Source: Pseudolabrys sp. (GTDB lineage Bacteria > Pseudomonadota > Alphaproteobacteria > Rhizobiales > Xanthobacteraceae). Taken from it: a stretch of 64,000 nucleotides of DNA. How positions within the stretch are numbered: the stretch's first letter is position 1; the number at the start of each line of letters is the position of its first letter. Shown piece after piece: positions 37,419 through 46,141 of the stretch. Below the pieces are notes generated by a model that was not told the DNA's origin, made no database searches, and was given only the letters and a program-made list of their open reading frames with translations. The stretch lies in assembly GCA_029980465.1 (NCBI GenBank), contig JARYIJ010000001.1, forward strand, positions 868,001 through 932,000, written 5' to 3'. The translations under genes were made by a program, and so were the position numbers.

Positions 37419-38636
37419 TCAGTTCCAGAGCTGCGCGTCCTTCCTGATCTCAATGCGCGCGATCTGGTCGATGTGCACTTCATCTGGCCCGTCGGCAAGC
37501 CGCAAAGTGCGCGCAAGCGACCATGCCGCGGCTAGGCCGAAGTCGGCGCTGACGCCGCCACCGCCGTGCACCTGGATGGCACGATCGAGCACCGCTTGCG
37601 CCATGCGCGGCGCCACCACCTTGATCATGGCGATCTCGGCACGAGCCGCCTTGTTGCCGACGGTATCCATCATGTACGCCGCCTTCAGCGTTAGTAGGCG
37701 CGCCTGATCGATCTCCATGCGGCTTAGCGCGATGGCTTCACGCAGCATGCCGTGCGATGCCATCGGCTTTCCGAAAACCTCCCGGCTCTTGGCCCGCGCC
37801 ACCATGGATTCAAGCGCGCGCTCGGCGAGTCCAATCGCCCGCATGCAATGATGAATGCGACCTGGGCCGAGCCGCCCCTGCGCGATCTCGAAGCCGCGGC
37901 CTTCGCCGAGCAGCATGTTCGATGCCGGAACGCGCACGTTCTCGAAATTGACTTCCATGTGGCCATGCGGCGCATGGCCGTACCCGAACACGCTGAGCGG
38001 CCGCACCACGGTGACCCCTGGCGTATCCATCGGGATAAGAATCATGGACTGCTGCCGGTAGGGCTCGGCCGAAGGGTCGGACTTGCCCATGAAAATGAGG
38101 ATCTTGCATCGGCGGTCGCCGGCTCCGGAGGTCCACCATTTGCGACCGTTGATGATGTAATGATCAGCGTCGCGTTCGATGCGCGACTGGATATTGCGCG
38201 CATCGGAGGAGGCAACGTCCGGCTCGGTCATGGCGAAGGCGGAGCGGATCTCGCCGGCGAGCAACGGCTCGAGCCATTGCCGCTTCTGGTCGTCGGTGCC
38301 GTAGCGCACCAGCACTTCCATGTTGCCGCTGTCCGGCGCCGAACAGTTGAACACCTCGGCGGCAATTGGAGAGCGGCCCATAATCTCGCACAACGGCGCG
38401 TATTCGAGATTTGTGAGCCCAGCGCCGTAGTCGCTCTCCGGCAGGAACAGGTTCCAGAGACCAGCCTTGCGCGCCTCGGCTTTCATGTCCTGCATGATCG
38501 CCGGCGTCGCCCAGGGATCGTCCTGCCGGGCGTGTTGCTCCTCATAAAGGCGCTCGTTCGGGTAGACGAATTCGCGCATGAAGGCATCGCAGCGGGCGAT
38601 CAAGTCTTTGGTTTTCTGGGAATGTTCGAAATCCAT
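37419..38636 (-). CDS. Acyl-CoA dehydrogenase, ACAD10/11-like
   Basis: ATG 38636 with GGGAG upstream gives 405 aa, the usual size; the open frame further upstream covers the promoter and is not coding. FAD and substrate features are visible ([45 protein letters not shown] written here as parts of longer conserved blocks). It leads the left acyl-CoA operon and is divergent from an APH-type kinase. In animals an APH kinase domain is fused to just such a dehydrogenase (ACAD10/ACAD11) that handles 4-hydroxy acids, so a shared pathway is plausible. Confidence 0.92.
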   Translation of the reverse strand: MDFEHSQKTKDLIARCDAFMREFVYPNERLYEEQHARQDDPWATPAIMQDMKAEARKAGLWNLFLPESDYGAGLTNLEYAPLCEIMGRSPIAAEVFNCSAPDSGNMEVLVRYGTDDQKRQWLEPLLAGEIRSAFAMTEPDVASSDARNIQSRIERDADHYIINGRKWWTSGAGDRRCKILIFMGKSDPSAEPYRQQSMILIPMDTPGVTVVRPLSVFGYGHAPHGHMEVNFENVRVPASNMLLGEGRGFEIAQGRLGPGRIHHCMRAIGLAERALESMVARAKSREVFGKPMASHGMLREAIALSRMEIDQARLLTLKAAYMMDTVGNKAARAEIAMIKVVAPRMAQAVLDRAIQVHGGGGVSADFGLAAAWSLARTLRLADGPDEVHIDQIARIEIRKDAQLWN

Positions 38637-38683
38637 CACCGCTCCCGACTCTTGCCTACTCTCGTTCTGACAGTGTACATTTT

Positions 38684-38719
38684 CTGTCCGACAGTTCAAC
38701 AGTCCATTCATCCGACAAT
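38684..38719. promoter_or_regulatory. Candidate GntR (FadR-family) operator in the divergent acyl-CoA promoter
   Basis: CTGTCCGACAG at 38684-38694 is a perfect dyad around a central base. A second, near-consensus site lies at 38708-38718 (TCATCCGACAA). The 23-bp segment 38697-38719 is 20/23 identical to 49996-50018 in front of the GntR gene. FadR-type regulators bind T-N-GT-N3-AC-N-A, which the sites fit closely. The block lies between the dehydrogenase start at 38636 and the kinase start at 38764. Confidence 0.75.
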
Positions 38720-38763
38720 CTACCGTCCTAGCCAAACGGGACACGTGGGGGACTCTCAGCCGA

Positions 38764-39819
38764 ATGACGTCCGACGTAACCGAGATCCGGGCCGGCCACG
38801 AATTTGAAGCGCGCCGGCTTGCGGATTTCCTCAGCCGCCACCTCGCCGGGTTTTCCGGCGCCCTCACAATCCGCCAGTTCCGCGGCGGGCAATCGAACCC
38901 GACGTTTCTGATTGAGACCGGCAGTGGCCGCTACGTGCTGCGTAAGAAGCCGCCGGGGCAGTTGCTACCCTCGGCGCACATGATCGAGCGCGAGTACCGC
39001 GTCATGCACGCGCTCGAAGGCACCGGGGTGCCGATCATCCGCACGCATCTCCTGTGCGAAGATGTCTCCGTCATCGGAACGCCGTTCTACTTGATGGACT
39101 TCGCCGAAGGCCGCGTTTTTCGAAATCCGGCGTTGCCGAACATGACGCCCGCCGAGCGCCGCGCGATCTATAACGCCATGGGCGAGGTCATGGCGAAGCT
39201 GCACGCAGTCGATTGGCGTGCGATCGGGCTCGAGAACTTCGGCAAGCCGAGCGGCTACGTTGCTCGTCAGATCGCACTGTGGACTCGGCAATACGAAGCG
39301 TCGAAGACACACGACATCCCGTCCTTTGACAAGCTTATCCGCTGGCTGCCGGCCAACATGCCGGCCGGCGAGCGGACCACGATCGCGCACGGTGACTTCC
39401 GGCTGGAGAACCTGATCTACGATCCGAGCGAGTCGCGCGTCATCGGCGTACTCGACTGGGAGCTTGCCGCGCTCGGCCATCCACTCGCCGACGTCGCCTA
39501 CAATTGCATGATTTGGCACCTCGACCCATCGACGCCCAATCTCGGCGGCCTCGCCGGCCGGGACCTTGCCGCGCTCGGCATTCCGACCGAAGCCGAGTAT
39601 CTGGCGAGCTACGCCGCGGCTGCGGGTCTACCGGAGATCGAGAACTATTCGTTCTTCCTTGCCTTTGCCTTCTTCCGTTTTGCGTCGATCGCGCAAGGCG
39701 TGTACGCGCGAGCGCTCGCCGGCAATGCCAGCGCGCCGAACGCGCTACAGGTGGGTTTGCTCGCCGCGCCGCTCGCCGATCTCGGCTGGAAGGCGGCGCA
39801 GAGCGTACTCCTGCAATGA
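38764..39819 (+). CDS. APH-family phosphotransferase (ACAD10/11 kinase-like)
   Basis: This 351-aa protein has the aminoglycoside-phosphotransferase/choline-kinase fold. The nucleotide-binding lysine region is YVLRKKPPG and the catalytic motif is [10 protein letters not shown], followed by [15 protein letters not shown] with the metal-binding Asp. It is not an obvious resistance enzyme; relatives beside acyl-CoA dehydrogenases phosphorylate 4-hydroxyacyl groups, as in levulinate catabolism and in the kinase half of ACAD10/11. It is divergent from such a dehydrogenase and shares its putative operator. Confidence 0.9.
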   Translation: MTSDVTEIRAGHEFEARRLADFLSRHLAGFSGALTIRQFRGGQSNPTFLIETGSGRYVLRKKPPGQLLPSAHMIEREYRVMHALEGTGVPIIRTHLLCEDVSVIGTPFYLMDFAEGRVFRNPALPNMTPAERRAIYNAMGEVMAKLHAVDWRAIGLENFGKPSGYVARQIALWTRQYEASKTHDIPSFDKLIRWLPANMPAGERTTIAHGDFRLENLIYDPSESRVIGVLDWELAALGHPLADVAYNCMIWHLDPSTPNLGGLAGRDLAALGIPTEAEYLASYAAAAGLPEIENYSFFLAFAFFRFASIAQGVYARALAGNASAPNALQVGLLAAPLADLGWKAAQSVLLQ

Positions 39820-39823
39820 CAAT

Positions 39824-39854
39824 AAAAAAGGCGGCCGGAATAAACCCGGCCGCC
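39824..39854 (-). terminator. Intrinsic terminator of the liv operon
   Basis: A perfect 9-bp GC stem (39830-39838 with 39846-39854, 7-base loop) is followed on the minus strand by six T residues. It lies 25 bases past the stop of the livK-type gene and probably also limits transcription from the convergent kinase gene. Confidence 0.9.
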
Positions 39855-39879
39855 CCTCGATCGCGAGGATGTGCAAGCC

Positions 39880-41064
39880 CTATTTACTCGCCATCTTGCA
39901 GGTGACCGGCGGCGCTACATCCTTGGCGCTGACGGTCGTCTTGATCACCGGGCGCAACGTGCCGTCAACATCCTCCACCACGCCGAAATAGTTCGGCTTG
40001 AGGAGTTGGTGGTCTTCGGCGCGCATGACGAGCTTGCCCATAATGGTGTCGAAGGTGTGCCCCGGCATAGCCTTGGCGACATCCGCTGGCTTGACGCTGT
40101 TTGCCGCCTGAACCGCCTGGTAGATCACCTGCATGCCCATATAGGTCTCGCCTTCGAAGTTGGTCGGCGGCGACTTGTACTTGGCGACCCACGCTTTGAC
40201 GAAGGCCTTGTTCTCCGGCGTGTCGAGCGTCGACGAGTAGTTGATGATGCCGTAGATGCCCTTGGCGGCGGCGCCGAGCGTCTTAACGGTGCCGTCGGTG
40301 GTAAAGCTAACGCCGGCGACCGTGATGGCGTCGGTCAGACCGAACTGCTTCGACTGTTGCGCGAAGTTAACGGCATCGCGACCGGCAAGCACGACCCACA
40401 CGCCTTCAGCGCCGCTCTTCTTTACCTGCTCGATGTAAGGCGCGAAGTCGTTGATGTTGGCAGGTGTATAGAGCTCTGCCGTGACGGTTCCGCCGACCGA
40501 CTTTACTGCCTCGGCGAATAATTTGCCCGAGCCGCGGCCCCAGGCGATGTCGGCAGCGACGATCGCCCACTTCTTCTCCTTGCGCTGCGCGAGCCACGGC
40601 TTGACCGTCGCCGCGTCCATAGCCGACTGGGTGTTGACGCGGAACACGCCCGGCACGCAATTAGCGCCGGTAAGCTCGTCGGCCTTGTTAATGGTCGAGA
40701 CGTAGATCGAGCCCCAGCGTTCCATCAGCGGCGCGATGGCGAGCCCCTCACCCGACGCGATCAGGCCGGTGAGGATCGGATAGCCTTCCGACACGAGCTT
40801 CTCGCTCTGGCGGCGGGCGAGATCGGGCTTTGCCTCGGTGTCGTAGGACTTGATCTCGACCTTGTGGCCGGCGACGCCGCCATTGGCATTCGCCTCGTCG
40901 ACGGCAAAGTGCACAGCGCGCATCACCTCCTCGCCGAGCGTTGCATAAGTGCCCGACAGATCGGTCGGCACGCCGATGCGCAGCGGATCGGCGGCATGCG
41001 CAGCGGTAGTGAGCACAGCGCCCGCAACCGCCGCGACGGCGCAAGCCTTCATTCCTTTCAACAT
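39880..41064 (-). CDS. livK: Branched-chain amino-acid-type ABC substrate-binding protein
   Basis: This is a periplasmic ligand-binding protein of the Leu/Ile/Val family (PBP1), 394 aa, with a signal peptide ending near AHA-ADPL (about residue 24). The mature start DPLRIGVPTDLSGTYATLGEE is typical. In many soil alphaproteobacteria this family binds aromatic or other organic acids rather than amino acids. Because the gene ends an operon full of acyl-CoA genes, the ligand is probably the acid degraded here. It is followed by a strong terminator. Confidence 0.93.
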   Translation of the reverse strand: MLKGMKACAVAAVAGAVLTTAAHAADPLRIGVPTDLSGTYATLGEEVMRAVHFAVDEANANGGVAGHKVEIKSYDTEAKPDLARRQSEKLVSEGYPILTGLIASGEGLAIAPLMERWGSIYVSTINKADELTGANCVPGVFRVNTQSAMDAATVKPWLAQRKEKKWAIVAADIAWGRGSGKLFAEAVKSVGGTVTAELYTPANINDFAPYIEQVKKSGAEGVWVVLAGRDAVNFAQQSKQFGLTDAITVAGVSFTTDGTVKTLGAAAKGIYGIINYSSTLDTPENKAFVKAWVAKYKSPPTNFEGETYMGMQVIYQAVQAANSVKPADVAKAMPGHTFDTIMGKLVMRAEDHQLLKPNYFGVVEDVDGTLRPVIKTTVSAKDVAPPVTCKMASK

Positions 41065-41140
41065 TCCCAGTTCCTCCTTCTTGGTACCGCCGACGGCGGC
41101 GTTTTGTTGATCGATCTCACATCGATCACGTGACGTTCGT

Positions 41141-41839
41141 TCAGATGGCGATGTGTCGCTTCAACTCGTCCCTGCTGACGTCGTGAAGCGACCCGGACTC
41201 CGCCACGGCGCCCTTGGACAGCACGTAGAAACGCTGGGCAACGCGATGGATCAGGCTGATGTTCTGCTCGATGAGCAAGATTCCGATTCCGTCCTCGCCG
41301 AGCTTCACCAGCAAGGCGGCGAGTTCGTCGACGATGACGGGGGCGAGCCCTTCGCTCGGCTCGTCGAGAATGAGCAGATCGGGATTGGCCATCAGCGCTC
41401 GGCCAATCGCCAGCATCTGCTGCTGGCCGCCGCTGAGCGCGAGCCCCGGACTGCTGCGCCGCTCGCGCAGGATCGGGAACAGCGCCTGCACCTTGTCGAG
41501 CGACCATGGGCCCGGCCGGCGCGTCGCCGTGCCGAGCAGCAGGTTCTCTTCGACGGTCAGGCTCGGCAGGATACCGCGGCCCTGCATGACCACGGCGATG
41601 CCGTTCTGCGCCGCGATGTAGCCGCGCAAATCCTTCATTACCCGCCCATTCACGGCGATCTGGCCTTGCGCGATGCGCGTCATGCCGCACAGCGTGTTCA
41701 CTACCGTCGTCTTGCCGACGCCGTTGCGGCCGACCAGCGCGACGCGCTCGCCACGATCGACAGCGAATGTCACCCCGTTGAGGATGCGGGCACGGCCGTA
41801 CAGCGCGTGCACGTCGTTGAAAGCAAGCAGCGCCATCAC
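41141..41839 (-). CDS. livF: LivF-type ABC transporter ATP-binding protein
   Basis: This 232-aa ATPase has Walker A GRNGVGKTT, signature LSGGQQQMLAIGRAL and Walker B LLILDEPSEGLAPV, the LivF version. It overlaps the livG stop by four bases. Two Liv ATPases and two Liv permeases make a complete importer with the binding protein downstream. Confidence 0.95.
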   Translation of the reverse strand: MMALLAFNDVHALYGRARILNGVTFAVDRGERVALVGRNGVGKTTVVNTLCGMTRIAQGQIAVNGRVMKDLRGYIAAQNGIAVVMQGRGILPSLTVEENLLLGTATRRPGPWSLDKVQALFPILRERRSSPGLALSGGQQQMLAIGRALMANPDLLILDEPSEGLAPVIVDELAALLVKLGEDGIGILLIEQNISLIHRVAQRFYVLSKGAVAESGSLHDVSRDELKRHIAI

Positions 41840-42543
41840 GCCTCCGTGCCCAGATAGGCGGCGACTACGGTTGGGTCGGCGCGGATCTCGTCGCAGGTGC
41901 CCTCGCTCAGAGAACGGCCGAGATGCAATACGGTGACACGATCGCAGATCGAGAACACGACTTGCATGTCATGCTCGACGAGCAGCACGGTAACATGCCA
42001 GCGATTGGCAAGGTCGCGCAGGATGCGCGCGAGGCTGAGCGACTCCTCCATCGTCAGGCCGGCGGCAGGCTCGTCAAGCAGAAGTACCGTCGGCCGGCCG
42101 ACCAGCGCAAGCGCAAGGTCGAGATGGCGCTGGTCGCCGTAGCTGATCTCCGCTGCGACCACGTCGGCCATTGCGGTCAGATGCAATTCATCCATCACCT
42201 CGTCGATGTCGGCGCCCGCGACAGCCCAGGATGCTACTCGCAATTGCTGTTCGACCGTCAATTCCGGGAAGATGTTGGTGCGCTGGAATGAGCGGGCCAT
42301 GCCGCGGCGGCGGCGCTCCTGCGGCGTCAGATCGCTAATGTCCTCGCCGTTGAGCAGCACCTTGCCGCCGCGATTGGGGGCACGGCCCGACAGAACGTCG
42401 ATCAGGGTCGACTTGCCGGCGCCGTTCGGCCCGATCAGGCCACGGATTTCGCCCTGCTTCACTGCTATGTCGACGCCATCGAGAGCGGCGAAGCCGCCGA
42501 AGCGCCGCGTCAAGCCCACCCCTTCGATCGCATACGCGCTCAC
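41836..42543 (-). CDS. livG: LivG-type ABC transporter ATP-binding protein
   Basis: Walker A GPNGAGKST, the signature-type region (ISYGDQRHLDLALAL) and Walker B VLLLDEPAAGL mark a LivG ATPase of 235 aa. GTG 42543, overlapping the livM stop, is the preferred start; a TTG six codons earlier is possible. It works with LivF at the inner membrane. Confidence 0.94.
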   Translation of the reverse strand: MSAYAIEGVGLTRRFGGFAALDGVDIAVKQGEIRGLIGPNGAGKSTLIDVLSGRAPNRGGKVLLNGEDISDLTPQERRRRGMARSFQRTNIFPELTVEQQLRVASWAVAGADIDEVMDELHLTAMADVVAAEISYGDQRHLDLALALVGRPTVLLLDEPAAGLTMEESLSLARILRDLANRWHVTVLLVEHDMQVVFSICDRVTVLHLGRSLSEGTCDEIRADPTVVAAYLGTEA

Positions 42544-43538
42544 CGCCCCCTCATCTTCCAAAGAGTAGCGGCGAGGCCGACGACGCCGCGCGGCATGGTC
42601 AGCGTGACGACGACGAGAATGATGCCGACAATCGCGGGCCAGTACTCGGCGAACTGACCCGCATAATCCTTAATGTAGAACAGCACCACGGCGCCGATCG
42701 CCGGGCCGATGATAAACTTCGCGCCGCCGATGATCGCCATGATCAAGGCGAAGCCGGAGACACTCCAGTGGAACATCTGCGGTGCGATATAGCCGTTGTA
42801 ACAGGCTGACAGCACACCGGCGATCGCCGCAATAAAGGCGGCGATGGCGTAGACCAGTGCCCGCGGCAGCATTGTCGAGTAACCGAGAAAGCGTGCGCGC
42901 TCTTCGTTGTCGCGGATCGCCGCGGCGATCTGGCCGATACGGCTGCGTGCGAACAGCGCAAGTGCGAACAGTACCAAGACGAGAATGGTCCAGGCCAGCA
43001 CCATCATAACCGCCGGATCCTGCAGGCCGCTTGCCGAAAGGCCGAACAGGTGCCGCGGCAGATTGAATGACATGCCGTCGTCGCCTTTGGCCAATTCGCG
43101 CCAGCGAAACACAACCTCGTAGAAGGCCTGGCCAACGGCCAGCGTGAGCATTGCATGCGCGACGCCGGTGATGCGGGCGATGACAAGGCCGAGCAGGAAG
43201 GCGACCAGCGTCGGCAGGATAATCGCGATCAGGACCGCCACCTCCGGGGCCACCCAGTGACGCGCGATCAGCACGCCGACCGAATAGCCACCGAGGCCGA
43301 AGAACGCCGCTTGGCCGAAGCTGACACGACCATTTTGCAAGATGAGGAAGCCGACGCTGGTCGCCAGTAACGCGTCAAACATCGCCTGCGCCAGGAGCGA
43401 CATCGCGATCTTGGTCGGCACGAGCCACGGCAGCGCCACGCCGACCGCAAGCGCGACCGCCGTCGTGACGAACAGCGCCGCACCGGCGAGCGGCTTACGC
43501 CGCACCGTGGCCGCCGCCCCATGCGCGATCGTGCTCAT
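42540..43538 (-). CDS. livM: LivM-type ABC transporter permease
   Basis: A 332-aa permease with eight to ten hydrophobic segments. The core GFLILQNGRVSFGQAAFFGLGGY is the LivM signature. ATG 43538 overlaps the livH stop (ATGA), so the open frame further upstream, which lies in livH, is not coding. It forms the channel with LivH. Confidence 0.94.
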   Translation of the reverse strand: MSTIAHGAAATVRRKPLAGAALFVTTAVALAVGVALPWLVPTKIAMSLLAQAMFDALLATSVGFLILQNGRVSFGQAAFFGLGGYSVGVLIARHWVAPEVAVLIAIILPTLVAFLLGLVIARITGVAHAMLTLAVGQAFYEVVFRWRELAKGDDGMSFNLPRHLFGLSASGLQDPAVMMVLAWTILVLVLFALALFARSRIGQIAAAIRDNEERARFLGYSTMLPRALVYAIAAFIAAIAGVLSACYNGYIAPQMFHWSVSGFALIMAIIGGAKFIIGPAIGAVVLFYIKDYAGQFAEYWPAIVGIILVVVTLTMPRGVVGLAATLWKMRGR

Positions 43539-44383
43539 GTGCGCGAACCCGCGAAGCCGGTCGGACGCCAGATCAGGATCGCGACCATCAGCAGGAATGG
43601 CAGCACCGTCGAGGCCCATGGCAGATAGACGGCGCCAAAATTATGAATCTGGCCGATGAGCAGCGCCGCGGCGAAGGCGCCGGCGAAGCTGCCGAGCCCG
43701 CCAATGACGACGACGATGAAGGAATCGATTAGGATATAGTTGCCCATGGTCGGCGACAGCGACAACAGCGGCCCTGCCACCACGCCCGAGAGGCCAGCCA
43801 GCGCGGTGCCGAGACCGACGACGATCAGGCTCAGCCGATCGACGTTAATACCCTGCATCGCGGTGACACGCGCATCGGTGCTGGCGGCGCGAATGTAAAG
43901 CCCGGTGCGCGTGTAACGCAGCCAGGCACTAAGCGACAGCGCCACGGCGACGCTGACGGCGATGACGAACAGCCGGTAGATCGGGAACGGCGAGCTCCCG
44001 ATGTCAACCGTGCCGGCGAGCAGGCGCGGCACCGGATAGGTCAGGTAGGCCTTGCCCCAGATCGCCGTGACCGTGGTTTCGAGAATTAGCAAGATGCCGA
44101 AGGTCACCAGTACAGTGACGATGTGATCCTGCTTGCGCAACGTGCGGAACACGGCCGCGTCGAGCATGCAGCCAACGATGGCCATCGCCACCACCGAAAC
44201 CAAGAGTCCGCCCCACCAATAGCCCATAGCGGCGACGGTGAAGCCGAGATAGGCCCCCACCATGAACAGCGAGCCATGCGCGAAATTGACCACCTCGCGC
44301 AGGCCGAAGATCAGGACCAGGCCGACTGCGAGCAGATAGAGCAGTCCGCCGTAGACGATGCCGTTGAGGATCTGGATGAACAT
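43535..44383 (-). CDS. livH: LivH-type ABC transporter permease
   Basis: A 282-aa permease with the LivH N-terminus (ILNGIVYGGLLYLLAVGLVL) and LREVVNFAHGSLFMVGAY. ATG 44383 lies four bases after the SDR stop with a GGTGAGAG-like Shine-Dalgarno sequence; ATG 44410 would overlap the SDR gene. It connects the catabolic genes and the importer in one transcript. Confidence 0.93.
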   Translation of the reverse strand: MFIQILNGIVYGGLLYLLAVGLVLIFGLREVVNFAHGSLFMVGAYLGFTVAAMGYWWGGLLVSVVAMAIVGCMLDAAVFRTLRKQDHIVTVLVTFGILLILETTVTAIWGKAYLTYPVPRLLAGTVDIGSSPFPIYRLFVIAVSVAVALSLSAWLRYTRTGLYIRAASTDARVTAMQGINVDRLSLIVVGLGTALAGLSGVVAGPLLSLSPTMGNYILIDSFIVVVIGGLGSFAGAFAAALLIGQIHNFGAVYLPWASTVLPFLLMVAILIWRPTGFAGSRT

Positions 44384-44387
44384 GCTC

Positions 44388-45167
44388 TCACCCGGCCGTA
44401 TAGCCACCATCGACGTAGATGGTCTGGCCGGTGACGTAGCTCGCCGCGGGTGACGCGAGGAACACCAGCACGCCGACGACGTCCTCGACCTCGCCGAGTC
44501 GGCCGATGGCGGAGCGCGACAGCACTTTTTCGTAAAGCTGCGGCTGCGTGCGAATCAGCTCACGATTGAGATCTGTGACGATGACGGTGGCGCCGATAGT
44601 GTTGACGGTAATGCCGTGCGGGCCGAGCTCGAAGGCCATCGCCGCACCGAAATTGGCAAGGCCTGCTTTGGTCGCGCTGTAGGCGGTGCGGTTCGCCATG
44701 CCACGGCCCGACAGGATCGAGCCCATGTTGATGATGCGGCCGCGCTTGCGCGCAGTCATCGGCTGCGCAAAGGCACGAGAGCACAGGAAGGCGCCGGTCA
44801 AATTGACCTCGAGCACGCGATGCCACTCGTCAAGCGTCGTATCGGCAAGCGTCTTCGGCGAGGTGATGCCGGCGTTATTGAACAGGATGTCGGCACTGCC
44901 CAGTTCGGCAACGACGCGGTCGCGCGCCGCCGCGACCATCGCTTCGTCGGTAACGTCGGCCTCGACGACGAGCGCGTGGCGGCCGGTCTTCTCGACAGCG
45001 GCGGCAGTCTCCTTCAGCTTTGCGACATTGCGGCCGACCAGCGCGAGATTGGCACCGGCTTCCGCCAACGCCACCGCGCCGCTGTGGCCGATGCCGCCAC
45101 CGGCACCGGTGACCACTGCGACCTGACCTTTCAGGCTGAACCGCGCGTCGTGGGTCATGCTGTTCAC
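44388..45167 (-). CDS. Short-chain dehydrogenase/reductase, second of a pair
   Basis: A 259-aa classical SDR, FabG-like. The cofactor motif TGAGGGIGHSG, NNAGIT, the catalytic Ser (NMGSILSG) and Tyr-x3-Lys (AYSATKAG) are intact. The start is GTG 45167 (GTGA overlap with the upstream SDR) or ATG 45158. Two tandem SDR genes beside a DUF35-thiolase pair recall the bbsCD-bbsAB arrangement of anaerobic toluene catabolism, where two SDR subunits form one dehydrogenase. Here both members keep their active site. Confidence 0.92.
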   Translation of the reverse strand: MNSMTHDARFSLKGQVAVVTGAGGGIGHSGAVALAEAGANLALVGRNVAKLKETAAAVEKTGRHALVVEADVTDEAMVAAARDRVVAELGSADILFNNAGITSPKTLADTTLDEWHRVLEVNLTGAFLCSRAFAQPMTARKRGRIINMGSILSGRGMANRTAYSATKAGLANFGAAMAFELGPHGITVNTIGATVIVTDLNRELIRTQPQLYEKVLSRSAIGRLGEVEDVVGVLVFLASPAASYVTGQTIYVDGGYTAG

Positions 45168-45937
45168 ATCGCCATCTGGCCGCCGTCGACCGGCAGGGCG
45201 ACGCCGGTGATCATGCGGGCTTCATCGGATACCAAGAACAGCGCGGCCGCTGCCACGTCCTCCGGCTCGGGCATGCGCGCGAGCGGGATAGTGGCGCGGA
45301 AGCGCTTCATCGCCTCCTCGTGATCAGCGGCCATGCCAGGCAGGAATGCCTCTAGCATCGGCGTCGCCACCACTGTCGGACACAGCGCATTGACGCGGAT
45401 GTTCTGCGGCGCGAGCTCGAGCGCGAGCGAGCGCACCAGACCGACGATGCCGTGTTTGGCCACAGTATAGAGCGAGAAATTCGGCTTGGCCTTGAGGCCT
45501 TGCAGTGACGAGGTATAGAGCAGCGAAGCACCGGCTGGATTGTGCCTCGCGCTCTCTTTCAGATAGGGCACCGCCGCGCGCGTCATCTGCATGACGCCGA
45601 ACAGATTGATACGTAGCACGCGCTCGAGCGTGGCATCGTCCACCTTCTCGAACGGCCCGGTGAACGGGCCGCCGGCATTGTTATGCACAATATCGAGGCG
45701 ACCGAACTTTTCGACGGCAAAAGCCGCAGCACGCGCGTCCTGCTCACTCGAGGTGTGATCGCAAGCGATGAATGCGGCGTTGGCGCCTATACTGTCAGCG
45801 ACGGCACGACCGTGCACCTCGTCGATATCAGCGACGATAACCTTGGCGCCTTCAGCGGCGAAGCGCGCGGCCACCGCACGACCAAGCCCGGAGCCAGCGC
45901 CGGTGATGAGCGCCACCTTTCCAGCAAGCCGGCTCAT
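45164..45937 (-). CDS. Short-chain dehydrogenase/reductase, first of a pair
   Basis: A 257-aa SDR with TGAGSGLGRAVA, an Asp at the end of the second strand (VADIDE), which suggests NAD(H), NNAGGP, Ser (LLYTSSLQG) and Tyr-x3-Lys (LYTVAKHG). Its ATG overlaps the stop of a 64-aa gene by four bases and its stop overlaps the next SDR start. It may oxidise a hydroxyacyl-CoA intermediate. Confidence 0.92.
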   Translation of the reverse strand: MSRLAGKVALITGAGSGLGRAVAARFAAEGAKVIVADIDEVHGRAVADSIGANAAFIACDHTSSEQDARAAAFAVEKFGRLDIVHNNAGGPFTGPFEKVDDATLERVLRINLFGVMQMTRAAVPYLKESARHNPAGASLLYTSSLQGLKAKPNFSLYTVAKHGIVGLVRSLALELAPQNIRVNALCPTVVATPMLEAFLPGMAADHEEAMKRFRATIPLARMPEPEDVAAAALFLVSDEARMITGVALPVDGGQMAM

Positions 45938-46128
45938 GCCGCATGCTCCGTGTTGCCCGCCGGCATGGTGATGTTGATCAGCGCGGCGATGCGGCCGCGC
46001 AGATGGCGATACTGGCCAACGAGCAGCGCGTCGCCCGAGCCGCAGAGCGCGTCGGCATCTGCGAGCATGCGCAACAGGATGCGATGGTCGCGGGCGGCCT
46101 GATCCGCCGTATTTTCGAGCTTGCTCAC
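45934..46128 (-). CDS. 64-aa hypothetical protein inside the acyl-CoA operon
   Basis: A small gene from GTG 46128 with AGGAG eight bases upstream, sitting between the CoA ligase and the first SDR. It ends in a four-base overlap with the SDR start, the pattern of translational coupling. The product is helical, charged, and has one Cys in a DADALCGSGD turn; there is no signal peptide or membrane segment. No family is recognised. Spacing, Shine-Dalgarno and overlap support it as a true gene, possibly a small subunit or stabiliser. Confidence 0.6.
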   Translation of the reverse strand: MSKLENTADQAARDHRILLRMLADADALCGSGDALLVGQYRHLRGRIAALINITMPAGNTEHAA

Positions 46129-46141
46129 GACGACGTCTCCT

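Noticed and set aside
41084..41100. GC-rich inverted repeat with T run between livK and livF
   Set aside because: The T run follows the hairpin only on the plus strand, where no gene runs; on the coding strand it is just a possible mRNA stem within the liv operon.
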